From Cornus controversa (Eukaryota; Streptophyta; Magnoliopsida; Cornales; Cornaceae): DNA of 64,000 nt. This document shows, in pieces, positions 1 to 10,292 of the stretch (the first letter of the stretch is position 1; each line of letters opens with the position of its first letter). The stretch is from positions 80,807,033 to 80,871,032 of the forward strand of contig CM048845.1 in NCBI GenBank assembly GCA_026545225.1. The letters run 5' to 3'. The notes below the pieces were generated by a model. It made no database searches. It worked only from the letters and a program-made list of their open reading frames with translations, and was not told the DNA's origin. A program made the position numbers and the translations under genes.

Positions 1-3
1 TAG

Positions 4-147
4 AGTCCCGACTCTTGTCATGAGAGGATTATCTTGATAGCCTTACTAACCCTGATGCGGACTGATGATTTCCTTTTTCATTTTGACCAGATTCCCAAGG
101 TCTACCCACATAACAACATGAAAGTGGAGCTTGGCGGAGAACCATAG
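4..147 (+). other. possible C-terminal coding exon at window edge
   Basis: A plus-strand frame is open from base 4 to a stop at 145-147. Its last part reads like real protein (an acidic, aromatic stretch, then IPKVYPHNNMKVELGGEP). I do not recognise the family. Length alone is weak evidence, since 47 codons can stay open by chance. The rest of such a gene would lie outside the window or behind an intron I cannot place. Confidence 0.18.
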
Positions 148-1092
148 ATATATATTTGGTTGTTATTGCAAGATAATGATGTTTCACATTCTCTCTTGTC
201 AATTTGTTTGTTTTTTGGAAGTTTGAAGCAGTAATAAATAATTGTATCATCTTTGCTGTTGCTAATACTAACAGCTTCAAAAAATAAATGAAATTGGATT
301 TGTCCAAAGCTGTTTCTTATATGTTTTATATTCATTTTTATCCACTTGGTTTTGGTGGTTCTGATGTTTTTACATTCTGGTCATCTCTAACCATACTTGT
401 ACAATCTGTGTTATATTGCATCAAGGAACTGTTAATTGATTCGCTCATAACCTCCATTTTTGGGTGTAGACCAAATAATAAAACACCATTTGATCTCATC
501 TCATCCTCTGTAAGTGTTCTTTTTTGTCAATATGCCCTTCTTGGTTCTTAGGATCTTTGCTTTCTGTTGTGGTTTACGTCATTTGTGCAATTTGCATTAG
601 GGTTTGGGTCCTCCGCAGCATAATTTGGCTTCTACGCACAAAATTGAGAGAGAGAGAGAGAGATGGAAGGGTTCCATTTATATTAATAAAGGGATGGGTT
701 CTTGATTTCAGAGAACTGGGAATAGCTCTTGACAAAGCATGAACTTTCTTGTTATATAATTGTAGACTCTCACTATATGAAACTACCAGGCCTTAATGAC
801 AATACAGTTTGTACCTCCTACTCAGGACTTGGAAAGAAAATATTCAGCATACACCTAACTTTTAACATTATTTTGCAGTAGGTGGACTACAAACTAATGG
901 AAAAAATAAAGCCAAATTCCATATGCAAATCTGTGTTATTATGATTAAGAGGTCGAATGTGTCAAAGATTATTCACGAGTGTGTGTAATGTGGTTAGTGT
1001 AATGGGGACCATCTGAAATGGTAGTTAAAGTAGATCATTAATTCAATTAAGCTATAATTCAAGAGAAGCAAACAAACTTCACACACACACAC

Positions 1093-1093
<1 letters not shown>
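148..1093. other. intergenic, no gene recognised
   Basis: AT-rich sequence with a short GA run near 645-662. Open frames here lack domain-like content or homology I recognise. It could be the 3' flank of a gene lying upstream of the window. Confidence 0.4.

Positions 1094-1160
<67 letters not shown>
1081..1160. repeat. (CA)n-(TA)n compound microsatellite
   Basis: A CA run at 1081-1092 leads into about 33 TA units at 1095-1160. Confidence 0.95.
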
Positions 1161-1163
<3 letters not shown>

Positions 1164-2009
1164 ACACAATATTATATATTATTTGGTCACCCTTGGGAAT
1201 GCCACACTCGTGAGTCGTGACATAATTATATCATGACAATTAAAAATATATGAATCGATCATATCTGTAATAAACAAATCAATAGTTGAGAGCATGCAAG
1301 ATGACCACAGAATTATATACGAGTATAGACTATTATTTCATTTCATGTACACTGAGAGTGAGGAGTGATGAATCAGGTTGAATTTGCTTAATGGACCAAA
1401 CAGAGCATAAGTTCAGATAAAGTGGTAAAACACTGTAAAATCGCGTGAAAATTTTGGGGATCTAATCCCATAAGCCTTTATCGAATCTAAAATGTTCATG
1501 CAGCAAGTTGAAGTCAAGTAGAGACTGTTAAGTTAAGTTTGCCTAAAAAAACAAGTAGAGGTTGTGAAATGATCAAAGTTTTCTTATGATATATGTAACC
1601 AGGGGCGGAGCCACTGTATAATTAAAATCATAAAAGGATAAAAATGTATAATTATGTTTTTTTAAAAATATAAATCAATATATATTACTAAAAGCTGTCA
1701 TGACCACAATCTCAGTGAGAGGTTGACTTTTACAGCTTTGTAGTTCAATGGTCAAAGTGTGTAAATTTAGTGAAGGCCCTCTCATCATATTTTTTTTCAT
1801 AACTTTTTCCTATTTTTAATATTACCTAAATAATGAGGAACACGCCGACCTAAAAAAAAAAAAAATTAGAAATAAACAACTTAAATAAATAAGACGAATA
1901 AACTAATACGAAAAGACAAAAATAGAGAGAGAGAGGAGAACAAGTTACAAGTCGATAAATGAGACTGTTGAGTGCTGAACATTTATTTTTGTTTCCTCTT
2001 GAATTCACA
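1161..2009. other. intergenic; orphan hAT-type terminus at 1600
   Basis: No gene is seen. The sequence CAGGGGCGGAGCC at 1600-1612 is a typical hAT terminal motif, and the same terminal group occurs at 2018 and 49197. I could not find its partner end, so the element is probably truncated. Confidence 0.35.
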
Positions 2010-2017
2010 TAGATAAT

Positions 2018-2317
2018 CAGTGATGGAGTCAATTAAGGCCTATGTGCCCCCCCTCAACTTCTTAGAATTTTTCTTTCTTTCATTACTTTTTAATTATTGT
2101 AAAAGAAGACCTTCTTGGTTTGTTGAGACCTAACTAATTTGATTTATTGAAGTGTTTTTAATAGTATTCATTGTAAAAGAAACTGAGTGATACATTATAA
2201 TACACTCTCACAGCTATTTTGTATAATTGTCTTACTTAAATATACATATTTTTCTCTTCAATTTGTATGAAAATTTTACATGTGCCTCCCTCAATAGATT
2301 TTCTGGTTCCATCCCCG
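2018..2317. mobile_element. hAT-type MITE, 300 bp, 8-bp target duplication
   Basis: The left end is CAGTGATGGAGTC and the right end, read on the minus strand, is CGGGGATGGAACC. These match as imperfect terminal inverted repeats of the 'CAGGGGCGGAGCC' type. Flanks 2010-2017 and 318-325 of the 2.3-kb line (2318-2325) are both TAGATAAT, a perfect 8-bp duplication as expected of hAT transposition. It contains no coding sequence. Confidence 0.75.
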
Positions 2318-2539
2318 TAGATAATAGATATTAATATATGTGTGTATATGTGAATGTAGCATTGATATGTTGCAACAAGGACTCCCATTGTGATGGAATT
2401 ATATTTTCTTTTACTAGATTTGGATTTTTTAAAGTAAGAATAAAAAGTGTCAATGAACTTTGGACGGAACACATGTAAGTTGTTTAAACTCAATATTAAA
2501 AGTTATTAGAGGCTTATAAACAAGGTTTTTAAAATTTTT

Positions 2540-3095
2540 TGGAGGCCCAATGTAAGCATTTTTTTCAAACACACCATTAATTATTATTATTATTATTAGG
2601 GACCCATAAATCCCTCCCAACGAGGACCCGCCCTATTTAAATCGGTTTTGAGAGAGTCTAATTGGTTTAAGAGCAATTGTGATAGTGAGAGAGAAAAACT
2701 CGCATGATTATGGGGCGGGATAGGGATAGGTACCCCCTCCCCGCCCCATTTATATTTTATATTTATCATGTTACCCTTAGATATATTATACACACAAAAT
2801 TAGCCTTATATGTATAGTTATATATATAACTTTATTTGTTCAAATGTTGTTGGTGGTGCACATATAAATTACCAAAGACCTTTATCATATAAGAGTGTAA
2901 ATAGTACAATTACAAAAGTACTCTCCTAAAAAAAAAAAAAATGCCTCAGCCCGTCCCCACCATGCCCCACCCCATCACTTCCTTGTCCCGCCTCGTTTAA
3001 TAAACGGTTTGAGGCGGAAATGGGAGAACTTTGCTTAATAAGGCGGGATTGGGGTTCCCTGTCCAAACATGCTCCGTTGCCATATCTAGGAAAAA
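2540..3095. mobile_element. possible GC-rich non-autonomous element
   Basis: This stretch holds GC-rich blocks unlike its surroundings: GGGGCGGGATAGGGATAGG near 2712 and opposed CCCCGCCCC/CCCCACC blocks near 2740 and 2955. That is the layout of plant hAT-like elements built from G-run and C-run ends. I could not set exact ends or find a target duplication. Confidence 0.3.
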
Positions 3096-3306
3096 TCATG
3101 GGCCCTGCTTTGACAATTCTTTTTGTTTTGCGTTTGTGATTTCATATAAAACAGAAACAATGTTTTTTATTATGTTGTAAATTATTTCGAAACAGAAATA
3201 TTTTTGGCAAATAAATTTATTGTGCAATGTTTCAAATTAAGCATTATTCTTTTTAGTTTGCTTGAGAAATGACAAAACGATTGACTGGGTCAAAACTTTA
3301 TTAGTA

Positions 3307-3570
3307 CTACCTCCGTCCCATAATTCTTGGTATGTTTGGAAATTCTAACTTTTTATAGTAGGACCCATTTTTTAGTGTAATAATACATGAATTTACATAT
3401 TAGTCTTTATTTAAAAGTTAGTATTATTATTATATAGTAGACCCCACTTTTAGAATAGTAGAATTTGGAAAGAGTAATTTAGGAATCATATAATCCATTT
3501 TAGGAAATGGACATGTATTTTGAGACATTCCAAAAAAGAATAGTGGACTAAAATTATGGGACGGAGGGAG
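3307..3570. mobile_element. Stowaway-type MITE (Tc1/mariner), 264 bp
   Basis: The element begins CTACCTCCGTCCCATAATTC and ends with the inverse of CTCCCTCCGTCCCATAATTT. 'CTCCCTCCGTCCC' is the diagnostic Stowaway terminus. TA dinucleotides lie on both sides (3305-3306 and 3571-3572), the expected target duplication. It is non-coding; open frames crossing it are accidental. Confidence 0.93.
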
Positions 3571-3950
3571 TACATCATAAGTTCTCAATTGTAGTGCATA
3601 GAGGGAGAGCCTAACGGCTACTTTGAGGGTTATAAGGAACTTAGCAAAGACGACCCTTAATTGCTCAATTGCTTTCATGATCGTTCAAAGCTTCAAACAA
3701 TCAAGAATTTCAACATACATACATACATACATTCATTCATTCATTCATTCTAGATGTGCTTTATTCAAATTCAGTCACGGACTCACTGTGCTACAAAATG
3801 CCAAGATCCTAACTGTTTGTGATATTTTAATAGGAAATATTAAATCTTATTTTTTGTACTATCAATTTTAATTGTACTTTACATGTTTTTATGGTGTAAC
3901 TACTTTAACCATTACATTTTTTACTCCCTCTTCTACTTCTTTGTTCTACT

Positions 3951-4605
3951 TAGGGGTGCAACTTGAGTTGGGCAACCCGAATTCAACCCGAGCCCAACAC
4001 AATTTTTTATGAGCTTGGGCAACTATTTTTACAATTAGGGTTGAGCTTGGGTTAAAAAACCTCAACCCGAACTTAATTAGGGTTGAGCTAGGGTTGAGGT
4101 GTCAACAACCCGAGCCCAACCTGAACCCGAATTGTAATATTATTTTTATACGTATTTTTTATTTTAAATATATTATATATAATATTCAAATTATGATAAC
4201 CTTTTTCTTTTCATCTCCCTTTATTTAAATCTTAATTTATTGTATGTTAACACTTTTGGATAATTAGTTTCCTAAAAATTTGTTTGTAATTTTTTAGAAA
4301 TTTACATTAAGTTCTTAATTTTGTGTGTTTAGGAGTAATATAATATGAAACTTATTAAAGATCATTTTAAATTTTCAATATGAAAATTGGTGATATAGAT
4401 AACCCGAATTAACCTGACTTTCTAACCCGAAATTTTAACCCGAGTTGCAAACCCGAGTTTAAAAATTTAAGGATGGGTTGGGCTAGGGTTGAGTAGTTAG
4501 GGTTGAAAGTAGGGTTAGAGTTGAGTTAGGGTTGAACATTTTATATGTAGGGTTGAGCCCGAGTTGTACTTCTAAGCCGCCCAACCTGCCCGAGTTGCAG
4601 CCCTA
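3951..4605. mobile_element. hAT-type non-autonomous element, 655 bp, perfect 8-bp TSD
   Basis: It starts TAGGGGTGCAACTTGAGTTG and ends with the inverse of TAGGGCTGCAACTCGGGC. It is flanked on both sides by GTTCTACT (3943-3950 and 4606-4613), a perfect 8-bp duplication. The interior carries many 'AACCCGAG/GGGTTGAG' sub-repeats in both orientations. The related element at 50365-50957 shares the terminal 'TTGGGCAACCC' block. Confidence 0.9.
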
Positions 4606-5863
4606 GTTCTACTTCTTTCCCCTTCAATTTTTACATTTTTCATGTATTACAATTTCACAACTTTTACATTTTTGGACGTGCTCAAAGAAGATCACTAGCT
4701 AATATCAGTTGTATCTTGAAGCTGTATTGGACTGCTAATACGTGTGCACGTTGGAAGGTCACACGACTTTAGGACAGTGCCAATTGTCAAACACACTTCT
4801 CAATTCTCTCTGACTTTCTTTTATTTTTTTTTATTATTACTATTTTTATAATATTCTATCAAATTATATTAATTTTTATTGCTGTGTAACTGCATTATAT
4901 GTTATTCATGTTGAAAGTATAAATTTTCCAAAAAAAATTGTTATAATAATATCTTGTTCTTTGTATAAATATTGTACATTGTAAAATTATTAATGTTTTA
5001 GCACTAACACTAACTTCTAAAAGGGGCATGACCATTGAAATTGACCTAAAATGGGTACCATGGTCTCTAAAACTTTACTCTATAATTTTGTAGTATTGAA
5101 ATAAATCCCGCAAATACATATAATTCAGAAAAATATGTGAGTGTGTCTTCCTCTTATCAACGTCAAATAACTGAAATTTAATTTCTTGATTTTTATCTTC
5201 AATTTTTGAAAGCTTATTAAGCTTTTCCGCCAAGTGCTGATTAATGAACCTACAAAATCCTTCAAATTATATCTGATTAAACTCAGGTATTGTATGTGTA
5301 AAAAAAAAAAAAAACCTCAGGTATTGTACACTCCTCATTTCCATCCTGAAACATTTTTAATTTCCCATTTATTGGATTATTCCAAACACTGCATATGATT
5401 TAAAGTTTTTTAACATTTACTTGGTGGACCATTTCTTAAGCTATTCAAGCATTCACTTGAATCATGATCAAATCAAAGATTACTTGCAGGGGCACACCAG
5501 CAATTAACACTCTTACTGTGGGATACTGAATGACTATTTGCCTACTGAAAGTATAGGTGGTACTAAAATTGTACAAGTATAAAGTTCTTTCACTTGCAAA
5601 GCTAAATGAATACGAAGTATGTAATGTAATGATCATTAATTCCTTTCAAATAAAATTACATATCAGTAAACATGATAAGAACTGATCATATAACTTGATT
5701 TTACATGAAGAAATTAAACTTATTTAACACATCACTCCATACATCAAATCACACAACCATATATATATATATATATATATATATAAATCAAAGGAAACAA
5801 GATGTTACCATGCAGTACTTATACCACCACTCTCTTATATATGGTAGAAATTAAATTTAAAGC
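4606..5863. other. intergenic, no gene recognised
   Basis: AT-rich sequence with a TA microsatellite at 5760-5785. The distal part is the 3' flank of the minus-strand HyPRP gene. Confidence 0.5.
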
Positions 5864-5943
5864 TGTTTAGGCGCGAACATTGGAAGCAGAAGACAGAGAG
5901 TGAGAAAAGAAAGTTGTTTAGGCACATTGGAAGCCAGAAGGGA
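5864..5943. repeat. 50-bp duplication of the HyPRP stop-codon region
   Basis: The bases around the stop codon of the 5918-6319 gene (5914-5943: TGTTTAGGCACATTGGAAGC and on) recur about 50 bp downstream of the gene in its 3' flank (5864-5894), with a few differences. The copy includes the coding end, so this is a short tandem duplication of the terminal coding bases. Confidence 0.7.
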
Positions 5944-6319
5944 CATTCTTTGAACAGACATTAAGAAGCAAGCTGAGGGAGAGAGGGATATTCAGGTTGA
6001 TGCCCAAAACATTTGCTTTAATGGCAATGCAAAGGCAAACGGCGGCCTCGAGGTCGGCGAGGCCTTGAATGAGGGTGCAGCATGGAGTTACTGGAGGGTC
6101 ACCCACAACAACTCCGATCAAGCCGCCGAGCAAATTGGCACAGACACCTAGCTTTAGGGCATCTCTAGGGCAGGTGGCCGTGGAAGGAGTTGGAGTTGGA
6201 GTTGGGTTGGGCCTTGGCTTAGGAGAAGGGCAAGTGCCACATGCACTAACAAGGCCAAAGAAGAGAAGGTTGAGTGAGAGAAAGAGAGCAAGTGATGCAC
6301 TACTGCTCTTAGAACCCAT
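5918..6319 (-). CDS. hybrid proline-rich protein (HyPRP), 8-cysteine motif, DC2.15/EARLI1-like
   Basis: A single-exon gene of 133 residues. Residues 1-26 form a signal peptide with a leucine/phenylalanine-rich core. Residues 28-49 are a short proline/threonine spacer ([14 protein letters not shown]). Residues 50-133 are the LTP-like eight-cysteine domain: Cys at 50, 60, 80-81, 95, 97, 122 and 132, i.e. C-x9-C-x19-CC-x13-CxC-x24-C-x9-C. This is the carrot DC2.15 / Arabidopsis EARLI1-AZI1 family (Hydrophob_seed). Members are secreted or membrane/wall-associated, four disulfides pack a hydrophobic domain, and some act in cold, defence or priming. The length is normal for the family and all cysteines are present. 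The start is the first ATG, with a TATA box about 70 bp upstream. Related copies are at 18750-19154 (complete, opposite strand) and 24668-24871 (truncated). Exact physiological role is unknown. Confidence 0.93.
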   Translation of the reverse strand: MGSKSSSASLALFLSLNLLFFGLVSACGTCPSPKPRPNPTPTPTPSTATCPRDALKLGVCANLLGGLIGVVVGDPPVTPCCTLIQGLADLEAAVCLCIAIKANVLGINLNIPLSLSLLLNVCSKNVPSGFQCA

Positions 6320-6388
6320 CTCTCAAATAATTCTTCACAAGTGAGACAGTAATAGAAGGTTGTGGCACTAGTAGTAGTGAGAGGTGGG

Positions 6389-6398
6389 TTTTTTATAG
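6389..6398 (-). promoter_or_regulatory. TATA box of the HyPRP gene at 5918-6319
   Basis: CTATAAAAAA on the minus strand, about 70 bp upstream of the ATG, a fitting distance for a short 5' leader. Confidence 0.6.
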
Positions 6399-6399
6399 G

Positions 6400-7840
6400 T
6401 GCAAGGAGCCTCAGTCACCTCAATTGGTTTAAAGATCAAACAATAAATAATTCACTAAACCCATGTGTGCCCTTGGGATTTTTAGCTGGCAACACAACCC
6501 TAATTTAGCAAATATTTTGGATGCTTGTGAGATTGGGAGGGCAATTTGCCATGTTACTTGCTGTACATAATTTTGTGGATCTGTCTATCATTTAGTAAGG
6601 CATGCACTCACTTTCTTTTTTTTTTGTGCTTAAAAACAAATTTTCACGCCATGACACTGCTCTCAATTGATTTTTTTTGGTTAAAAGATGAATCGCCAAT
6701 TACACTGCTCTTGTAATTTTTTTTTTGATAATCAAAGTGTTCTAGACTTTGCTCCGATTAAATCCTGAAATCCAGAAGAAGGGCATCTCTCCACCCAAAC
6801 CGGGTAAGTTGCACAATATGACCGCATAGGTGTGGCCCCAAGACATAACGGTAAAATTAACACACAGATAACCTCTAGCTGTGGAACACTAATAAATATT
6901 TATGGTTAAAAAATGATAAAAATGGTACATGCTTGTTCATACTTCTGTGGAAAATCCTCTTCTATCTTGGCATGTTGTGCACGATTGCGACTTGTTTGCT
7001 GGATGGATGTGTCACGGGCATGCCCTTGAACCTACTACCATCTCCACTGGAGATTTAGATTTTTATGAAATTAGATGTCCGGCCAAAGAAATTACATGGC
7101 CAACATTATGGCGAGTAACCGGCTTTTCTTGTATTCACACTAGCAGAGCATGATTATTAATGTCGGAATTTGGTTTTGAATGAAATATTATATTATACTA
7201 TTTATTTATACGGTATATTTTTAAAAATATATAGGTTATTCACGTATTTTTTTATTGTCCTTTTCAAAAAAAATAAAAAATTATTTTTCAAAAATTACAC
7301 CGACACTTGTATAATGGTATGTTCTCTCATCTCTAAAAGAGAGTGCGAGAGAAATGGTGTGAATAATGAGTGTGTGTTTGCTTTAACTTTAAAAAAAATT
7401 GTTGGTAAAAAATTTGTGTTCATCTACAAATACCAACCCTCATATTTGTTAAAATAAAATTGAAAAAAAAAATATCGTTTCATTCTATTCATCAAAAAAA
7501 AAAAACTTCATTTTAGTTTCTTGACTTAAAAATCTTTTCATTCCGTGACATTTGATTTAAAGTGAAGTTGTTGACTGGAATTATGAGATTTGGAGTGTTG
7601 AATTTTGCCCACATACCTTTATGTCACTCCAAGGAAATGTGAGAGACCAATCTGCATTACAGCGTAACGCGTTCCCTAGTTTCAAATTGATGGATTACTT
7701 TTTAATCACACTATTCATTAACACCTTGATAAGTTTTCTAATCACACTGTTCTCTAATTACTTATTTTAGTATATTATTATTATAATTATAGATTGTTTT
7801 GGACATTAAAACTTTCTAATTTTTTTGGAATTGTATGAAC
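6400..7840. other. intergenic, no gene recognised
   Basis: Promoter-side flank of HyPRP gene 1, then AT-rich DNA. A 74-codon plus-strand frame at 6929-7153 has fairly protein-like composition (several Trp, Cys and His), but I recognise no family. It has no supporting splice or promoter context, so I do not call it a gene. Confidence 0.4.
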
Positions 7841-7858
7841 AATAATTTATAATTATTC

Positions 7859-7973
7859 GTCAAAGACCAATTCGTCCAGCACTATAAAGGCCCTGACTCC
7901 TTCCGAAGGAAAGTTCAGGATTCGAACTTCAGTGGAGGCAGTGTAAGTGTGTGATTCTACTTGATAAAAAAAG
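7859..7973 (+). mobile_element. SINE, about 115 bp, 18-bp target duplication
   Basis: A short unit with a tRNA-like internal B-box (GGATTCGAACTT near 7918) and an A-rich end (TTGATAAAAAAAG). It is flanked by a perfect 18-bp direct repeat, AATAATTTATAATTATTC, at 7841-7858 and 7974-7991. A long target duplication, Pol III box and A-rich tail together define a SINE. Confidence 0.8.
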
Positions 7974-7991
7974 AATAATTTATAATTATTC

Positions 7992-8015
7992 AATCTTCAA
8001 AAATAATAAATAATG

Positions 8016-8053
<38 letters not shown>

Positions 8054-9187
8054 GTGTGTTATTGTTAGAAGGGTTTGCCTATCAACTATAAACTCTCTTT
8101 TTTGGGCACCATCCTAACTTTTAGTTGGAAAAATGAAAGCATCCAAAACATATGCCTGTAATTGTTGTAATAAAACAAAGTTTTCAAATGGAATGAATAC
8201 ATGCTGGATTGATTTTGATATATATCAAGCTTTGATATATGAGTTTCAACTCTATGTGTTAAAAAAATTTCTGTGTCCTATTTAATATATAATTATATAT
8301 ATATATTTTTGGGTTTTTGAAGTAAGTAAATTTTCTATGTCAATGTATCTCAAGTGAGTGACTGCATGTGACCAAAAGGTGAGGACTAGGGAGGCTAGTT
8401 CAATACAGTATATATGAGTACTTGAAGATGGGAGCTTGTTTGGTCTGACCAAGCCAACTGCTGTGGTAGCTCTACCATCTTATCATGGTGGAACCCCCCA
8501 TTTCTTCTTTGGTAGGTGGGACCCACTATGTGGTGTAATTAAGGGATCGAGAGTACAAAAATTATTAGGAAAATTATTTAATTTCTTTCCTTCTTCCCAT
8601 CTCAATGCTATGACCTTTCATCAATCAACCCACTTCCCAAAGAACCAGAGTCACTGCAGTCGTGACTGTGACTTATCAAAACTTTGGAATTGGTAATTAT
8701 TTGAACACATAATTTTTTGATACAGGTACAAAGTAAGACTCGCACTAGGGGACGATGGTATATATAAGTAGGAGTTTATTTAATTGTCAAAGCATTGGAG
8801 TAGAGTGGTGCAAGAACACCATGTTTGAAGTATCCAGATCTTTTCCTGTACAATATTTTGTTTAGTATTTTGGTTTACGTGTATATATCAAATATATAAA
8901 TCAAAATTTTGGTTGTTTGTACGAGTTTTTCGTTTTTCTTATTAGCATAGTCTTAAACTATCTAATAATTTCTTCTATTTGATCAATTAATTGAACATAC
9001 AAATCTGATTATACATGTGAAACTCTCTGTCATGCTTTTCTTAAAAAAAAATATCACTTGGTGATTCCCTTGAAAGTTACCCCTCATTTGGAATTCTTAT
9101 ATTAAGGTCTTTCATATAAAACCTGACTTTAAAAGAGGCGTACCAATTATCTATGATTCTCCATTTTTGAGATAAGTCAATGGTGAT
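7992..9187. other. intergenic, no gene recognised
   Basis: AT-rich DNA with a TA microsatellite near 8022-8051. A plus-strand frame at 8436-8696 has no recognisable family. Confidence 0.45.
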
Positions 9188-9460
9188 TTGGGTTAAAATA
9201 TTACATAACAACGCTCGTTCATAAATAAGATAAACAACTTTCAATTCACAAAGTTATAATAGAGAAATCCTAATCGTAATATCTAATGAAACTTAAAAAC
9301 AAAAAGAAACTTATAAAAATTGTAATTTTAATAGGAAAAGAAAATCTACTTTCAAAAGAAAATTAAAATAATAAAAAATCAGTACCCAAAATTAAACTTT
9401 TTTTAAAAATAATATTAAATATATATATAGATATAAAATTTACTAAAATTGTGTTATATC
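9188..9460 (-). repeat. LTR-like direct repeat, left copy (putative 3' LTR)
   Basis: This stretch repeats the sequence at 17940-18290 in the same orientation. Shared landmarks in order: AAGATAAACAACTTT, CAATTCAC/GAATTCAC, TATAATAGAGAAATC, AAATCTACTTTCAAA and CCAAAATTAAACTTT. The left copy lacks roughly 80 bp present in the right copy. The right copy abuts a primer-binding site, so both are best read as LTRs of one minus-strand element. Outer edges are uncertain. Confidence 0.6.
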
Positions 9461-9537
9461 AGTCTTTTCTATTTGAAAAAAACTCGTCATCAAATTTGAC
9501 TATAAATACTCTATCATATATGAAAATGAATAGAATT

Positions 9538-9911
9538 TCACACCGATCTTAATTCTTCGTAAACTTTCTTCGTGATTTTCCGGCCTTTGAAGATACCATG
9601 ATCACTATTGAAGTTAGTTAGAAATGAGTTGCTAAATAGTGAACCGCTGGAATACAAGTCCCCATAGGGCCCCTCATAACCAACTTTTGATACATCAACC
9701 GGTGAGTTTAAAAGATATCCACTATGGCCATTACTTGCACCATAGCCAACAGGAGTGTTGTATCTGTTTGAATTACCATCATCATAGGTGATGAATCCAA
9801 AGGCTCTTGACATCTGGGTGTTGTAATCATACATCACTATGGCATCACTTATGGTACCGAACTGGTCAAAGTTTGTTTTAAAGTCACTTTCATTCACAGT
9901 AGATGTTAAGC
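9538..9911 (-). pseudogene. hnRNP / RRM RNA-binding protein fragment, fused to SHMT fragment
   Basis: Continuing in frame from the SHMT fragment, the translation becomes an RNA-recognition-motif segment. TVNESDFKTNFDQFGTISDA matches the RRM helix 1 region of plant hnRNP-1-like proteins. It is followed by MYDYNT and the RNP1-like RAFGFITY, where the usual glycine is alanine. The frame then jumps to a Gly/Tyr/Asn/Ser-rich tail (NRYNTPVGYG and on) typical of the C-terminal region of those proteins; the second half of the RRM and anything between are missing. The frame stays open to a stop at 9538. With no RNP2 strand and half an RRM, it cannot fold as a normal domain. It is a captured fragment, not a working gene. 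Confidence 0.75.
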
Positions 9912-10292
9912 CAGTAGATTCATCTAGTTGGTAAGGCATAGATTGAAAATAAATTGATATGCATAAAATTCTTAGTTTAGGAGTCATGAACCCCTAAGAC
10001 AAGTGTCCCCCACGAGGGAAGTCAAAACCCATTATACATTCACGAGGCATGCTCCAAATTCCCTCTCTTGACAGAGAATTTCTAACTCATCAATATACTC
10101 GTTGCCACCATAACATCGCTTGTCAGGTAAGCCTTCAAAATACTTGTCCGCGAGGCAAGGACCAACTGCTTCCATCACTACTCCTGATGTGAAATTTTCA
10201 GAGTCAATAAGCTTTCGAACTTTACAATTGTCGTTGCTTTTCTTGGTTAATAATTGACCCCACGGTGGAATCAGCTTCTGTTGCTATCCTCT
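9912..10292 (-). pseudogene. plastid-type serine hydroxymethyltransferase (SHMT) fragment
   Basis: Minus-strand translation gives diverged but clear SHMT blocks in the correct order: [18 protein letters not shown], then after a frameshift [22 protein letters not shown]-like [30 protein letters not shown], and after a deletion [13 protein letters not shown], an in-frame stop, GFMTPK, and SIYFQSMPYQLDEST. The GFMTPK and MPY-LDESTG wording fits the plastid SHMT class better than the cytosolic or mitochondrial ones. Defects are one frameshift, one in-frame TAG and loss of about 30 residues between the last two blocks (the VQPLSGSPAN region). No introns remain. It joins the RRM fragment at 9911 with no linker. 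SHMT interconverts serine and glycine with folate in one-carbon metabolism; this copy cannot. Confidence 0.85.

Noticed and set aside
288..742. Two overlapping plus-strand frames of 72-87 codons
   Set aside because: Hydrophobic, low-information translations with no family resemblance and no splice context. They lie in AT-rich DNA where such frames are common.
1600..2317. A single larger hAT element from the orphan end at 1600 to the end at 2317
   Set aside because: The right end at 2317 pairs with the left end at 2018, because both are flanked by the same TAGATAAT; the 1600 end needs another partner.
6069..6344. Plus-strand frame antisense to HyPRP gene 1 (and the similar minus-strand frame at 18839-19123)
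   Set aside because: Both are mirror frames of the HyPRP coding sequence; they show repeated G-V/G-L patterns from the opposite strand of proline/threonine codons.
6929..7153. 74-codon frame with many Trp, Cys and His
   Set aside because: The composition is protein-like, but I recognise no motif and see no neighbouring exons. Not enough to call a gene.
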